Below are positions 61,712 through 64,000 of a DNA stretch of 64,000 bases, piece by piece (the first letter of the stretch is position 1; each line of letters starts with the position of its first letter). This stretch comes from an uncultured Mucilaginibacter sp. (GTDB lineage: Bacteria; Bacteroidota; Bacteroidia; Sphingobacteriales; Sphingobacteriaceae): the NCBI GenBank assembly GCA_903864275.1, contig CAIPFE010000037.1, forward strand, positions 1 to 64,000, in the 5' to 3' direction. The translations under genes were made by a program, and so were the position numbers. A model generated the notes under the pieces. The model had not been told where the DNA came from. It was given only the letters and a program-made list of their open reading frames with translations, and searched no databases.

Positions 61712-63505
61712 ATGAAACGTCGTAATTTTATTTCCGCAGCAGTAAGTTTGGGCATTGCCGCGCATCCCTTCGTAAGGGCATGGAGCAAACCCTGGTCCTA
61801 TCATAACCTGAAACTGGCCGGGCCGGCCAAACCTGTTTTTATTTATAACAATTGGTCTGCTTATGATGAGCTGTCGGACAATGTGCCCCAAACCGAAAAA
61901 CTGGCCATGCGCGAACTGGCCGAAATAGTGCGGTTGAAACAGAGTGGCGTGCAAATAGACTATTATGTAATGGATGCCTTTTGGTTTGCCTTGTGGGGCG
62001 GCTACCGGACCTGGCATAAACAGCACTGGCCAAACGGGCCCGGTAAATGGCTGGCAACCTGCAAGGCAAATAATATAAAGCCCGGCATGTGGTTTTCAAC
62101 TAACTTAATAGCTACACATAGCGGACGTTTCCTGGAGGTAATACCAGAATGGAAGGATTCATTAGGTACCGACCCTAATATTATGTGCATGTTTGATGGT
62201 GGTTACTTAAGTCACGTGGCTAAAACGCTGCAAATATGGTATGATAAAGGGGTGCGCTTATTTAAATTCGATTTTGCATATTTCGAAGCGGTAACACCTG
62301 CGATGAAGGCTAAATATACCAAAGAGGAGGTACTTGAAAAAAACAAGGTGGCATTTATGGCCATGCTGCAGCAATTCCGCAAAAATAACCCGGATGTTTT
62401 AATTACAGGGTATAACGGTTTTGGCGGGGAGATGGAAAATACGTATAGTGCTTTCGATCATATAAAAGTCGACCCGCGCTGGATGGATACTTTCGATACG
62501 CTTTATTGCGGGGACCCGCGGTTTTCGGATGTGCCGATGATGAATATCTGGCGTTCAGGAGATAATTACTCCGATCACCAGGTGAGCGCTTACCAGGCTT
62601 ACGGGTTGCCGATACGCCGCATAGATAATTGCGCCTTTATGATAGGAAAAACGGGCACCTGTTATTACCGCGCGAATCATTGCTGGAAAGGCATGCTAAT
62701 TCTGGAACTGGCGCGCGGCGGATGGGTAAATGTATACCATGGCAACCTGGAATTGCTGAATAATGAAGACGCGAAATGGTTTGCAAAAGTTCAGGGCATT
62801 TATCACGCGCTGCAAAAACAGGATAGTACGGTAACGTTCGGTTCGATACCAGGCAAAGGGCAGCCTTATGGCTTTAAATCAACATCGACAAACGGCACCG
62901 TATGTACAGTTGTTAATCCTTCGCAGCAGATAGCCAATATAGTTTTACCCGTTGACGGTGCAACTACCCCTTATATTTTATATGCTGATGGTGGATATAT
63001 ACCCGTGGCAGAAGCAAATATTCTTTCGCTCGGGCCCGAACAACTGGTAGTGATTGGTTATGGTGAATACGCAAATAAAAAACATTTCATTGGCGTGGAT
63101 AATACTATTAATATACCCTTGTCAATCGACAAAATAGATAAGACATTTTCAGCGACTGCTAAAAATACCATTGCCGGGCAGGTAAGCCCGGTTGGCGGCA
63201 AAGCTATCAGGATCATTATGCAGCAATTTGGAAAAAGTGGCTTGCCCTACCGTTCATGGCCCGGCGCGCCGCCCGACGGGAAGAAAGTTAGCGATGTGCT
63301 CGTCATAAAAGCATCACAGGATGGAAAAGAACTGCCGCTGCATATTGAATATGATAAAGTGATATGGAGCGGCTTATCATGGGCTGCCGGCGAATTAAAG
63401 CACGGCACTTTTGATCCCGATAAACCGCTTAATATCCAATGCATAACAATGGAAAAAGATGAGCTGAATTTAAAAGCGGATGTTTATGCTGTGGGTTATG
63501 CATAA
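61712..63505 (+). CDS. Secreted clan GH-D-like glycoside hydrolase (alpha-galactosidase-like)
   Basis: 597 residues. MKRRNFISAAVSLGIAAHPF is a twin-arginine-like signal. The barrel runs VFIYNNWSAYDELSDNVPQT, QIDYYVMDAFWFALWGGYRT, and NNIKPGMWFSTNLIA. KGVRLFKFDFAYFEA (about 180-194) has the KxD position that is the nucleophile in GH27/GH36-type enzymes. RIDNCAFMIGK and a C-terminal beta domain follow. A GH36-like role on alpha-galactosides or related sugars is inferred; it could belong to another GH-D or unclassified family. It lies in the second SusCD operon. Confidence 0.75.
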   Translation: MKRRNFISAAVSLGIAAHPFVRAWSKPWSYHNLKLAGPAKPVFIYNNWSAYDELSDNVPQTEKLAMRELAEIVRLKQSGVQIDYYVMDAFWFALWGGYRTWHKQHWPNGPGKWLATCKANNIKPGMWFSTNLIATHSGRFLEVIPEWKDSLGTDPNIMCMFDGGYLSHVAKTLQIWYDKGVRLFKFDFAYFEAVTPAMKAKYTKEEVLEKNKVAFMAMLQQFRKNNPDVLITGYNGFGGEMENTYSAFDHIKVDPRWMDTFDTLYCGDPRFSDVPMMNIWRSGDNYSDHQVSAYQAYGLPIRRIDNCAFMIGKTGTCYYRANHCWKGMLILELARGGWVNVYHGNLELLNNEDAKWFAKVQGIYHALQKQDSTVTFGSIPGKGQPYGFKSTSTNGTVCTVVNPSQQIANIVLPVDGATTPYILYADGGYIPVAEANILSLGPEQLVVIGYGEYANKKHFIGVDNTINIPLSIDKIDKTFSATAKNTIAGQVSPVGGKAIRIIMQQFGKSGLPYRSWPGAPPDGKKVSDVLVIKASQDGKELPLHIEYDKVIWSGLSWAAGELKHGTFDPDKPLNIQCITMEKDELNLKADVYAVGYA

Positions 63506-63518
63506 CAAAATTTTGATC

Positions 63519-64000
63519 ATGAAAACAGCCGGTTTATTGATAGCCCTTTTAGTTTTAAGCCGACCGGTGAAGGTTGCTGCGCAGGAAAATCTTGATTTTG
63601 AACAGGGCCTTAAAGGATGGCTAACCAAAGGGGACGCCGCCACCATCGATGAAACCGAACATTATCATGGAAATTATTGTGCCAGGATAGGTAAAGGCTA
63701 TGGCATGCTCTATAAGCATGTTGATGTTGCGCCATTATCCATTATCCAGTTTAATGCTTATATGAAATCCAGTAAAAAAAGTGTAAATGGTTACTCTTTT
63801 ATAAGTTTTTACAATGCACAGCATAAACTGCTGCTCACCTATAAAAGCAAAGCCTTAGATTCTGTCGGCTGGCAGGAAACGGGCAATTATACGGAAACAC
63901 CGGCCGGTACCAAATACGCGGAAATCGGTATTGAAAACGATGCATCGGGCAACGGCTACGTTTATGCAGATGATTTCAGCATCGAAACCAATATCGGCGT
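63519..64000 (+). CDS. Secreted carbohydrate-binding-like protein (3' end outside window)
   Basis: The ATG at 63519 is 14 bp after the hydrolase stop. Signal peptide ends VAAQE (about 23). LDFEQGLKGWLTKGDAATID, then ARIGKGYGMLYKHVDVAPLS and YVYADDFSIETNIG give a jelly-roll carbohydrate-binding or galactose-binding-like domain. The frame is open to the window end at about 160 residues, so more domains, possibly catalytic, may follow. Operon partner of the glycan-import locus. Confidence 0.75.
   Translation, partial: MKTAGLLIALLVLSRPVKVAAQENLDFEQGLKGWLTKGDAATIDETEHYHGNYCARIGKGYGMLYKHVDVAPLSIIQFNAYMKSSKKSVNGYSFISFYNAQHKLLLTYKSKALDSVGWQETGNYTETPAGTKYAEIGIENDASGNGYVYADDFSIETNIG

Overview
The window looks like a chromosomal segment of a Bacteroidota bacterium, most likely Sphingobacteriaceae (Mucilaginibacter/Pedobacter-like). 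The evidence is two SusC/SusD pairs, DUF5686, DUF2911, DUF1735 and DUF5916 families, many secreted proteins and lipoproteins with Cys lipoboxes, and TAnnTTTG-type -7 promoter boxes (for example 23864-23871 and 51663-51670). The genus is an inference; no rRNA or marker gene is present.

Region 1 (1-15.2 kb, visibly AT-rich) is an exopolysaccharide locus. A minus-strand operon runs wza-like export lipoprotein, BY-kinase/chain-length protein, flippase, O-antigen-ligase-like polymerase and a truncated acyltransferase. A WecG/TagA glycosyltransferase, a second flippase, two more acyltransferases, a ChbG/YdjC deacetylase and a methyltransferase follow. The locus is eroded: one acyltransferase is cut at about base 139, an epimerase survives only as a frameshifted tail (8197-8330), and a ChbG 5' end is duplicated around the methyltransferase.

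Region 2 (15.2-20 kb) holds a kinase ATPase fragment and 1.5 kb without genes, which contains two tRNA-3'-end-like plus terminator repeats. A coupled pair (unknown small protein plus DUF5686 protein) follows behind a perfect 17-bp-arm palindrome, with a MarR regulator downstream.

Region 3 (20-44 kb) is accessory and housekeeping material: small secreted proteins, GNAT, two mirror-image ArsR-SRPBCC-DHFR-like modules with matching operator-promoters, an esterase, a TPR protein, a DUF5916 protein, VOC proteins and an AraC regulator. Gene remnants (DUF1761, AraC, a nonsense-interrupted DHFR-like gene) and three families of palindromic intergenic repeats, here called A, B and C, occur in this stretch.

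Region 4 (44-64 kb) has two SusCD loci. The first (SusC, SusD, DUF1735) is preceded by a 22-bp tandem repeat that may be an AraC-type operator. The second (SusC, SusD, beta-helix protein, clan GH-D-like hydrolase, and a carbohydrate-binding-like protein cut by the window edge) lies divergent from a Nudix-type regulator with a degenerate Nudix box, as in AraR/NrtR-like sugar regulators. Between them are an MBL hydrolase, a cold-shock gene cluster and an alpha/beta hydrolase.
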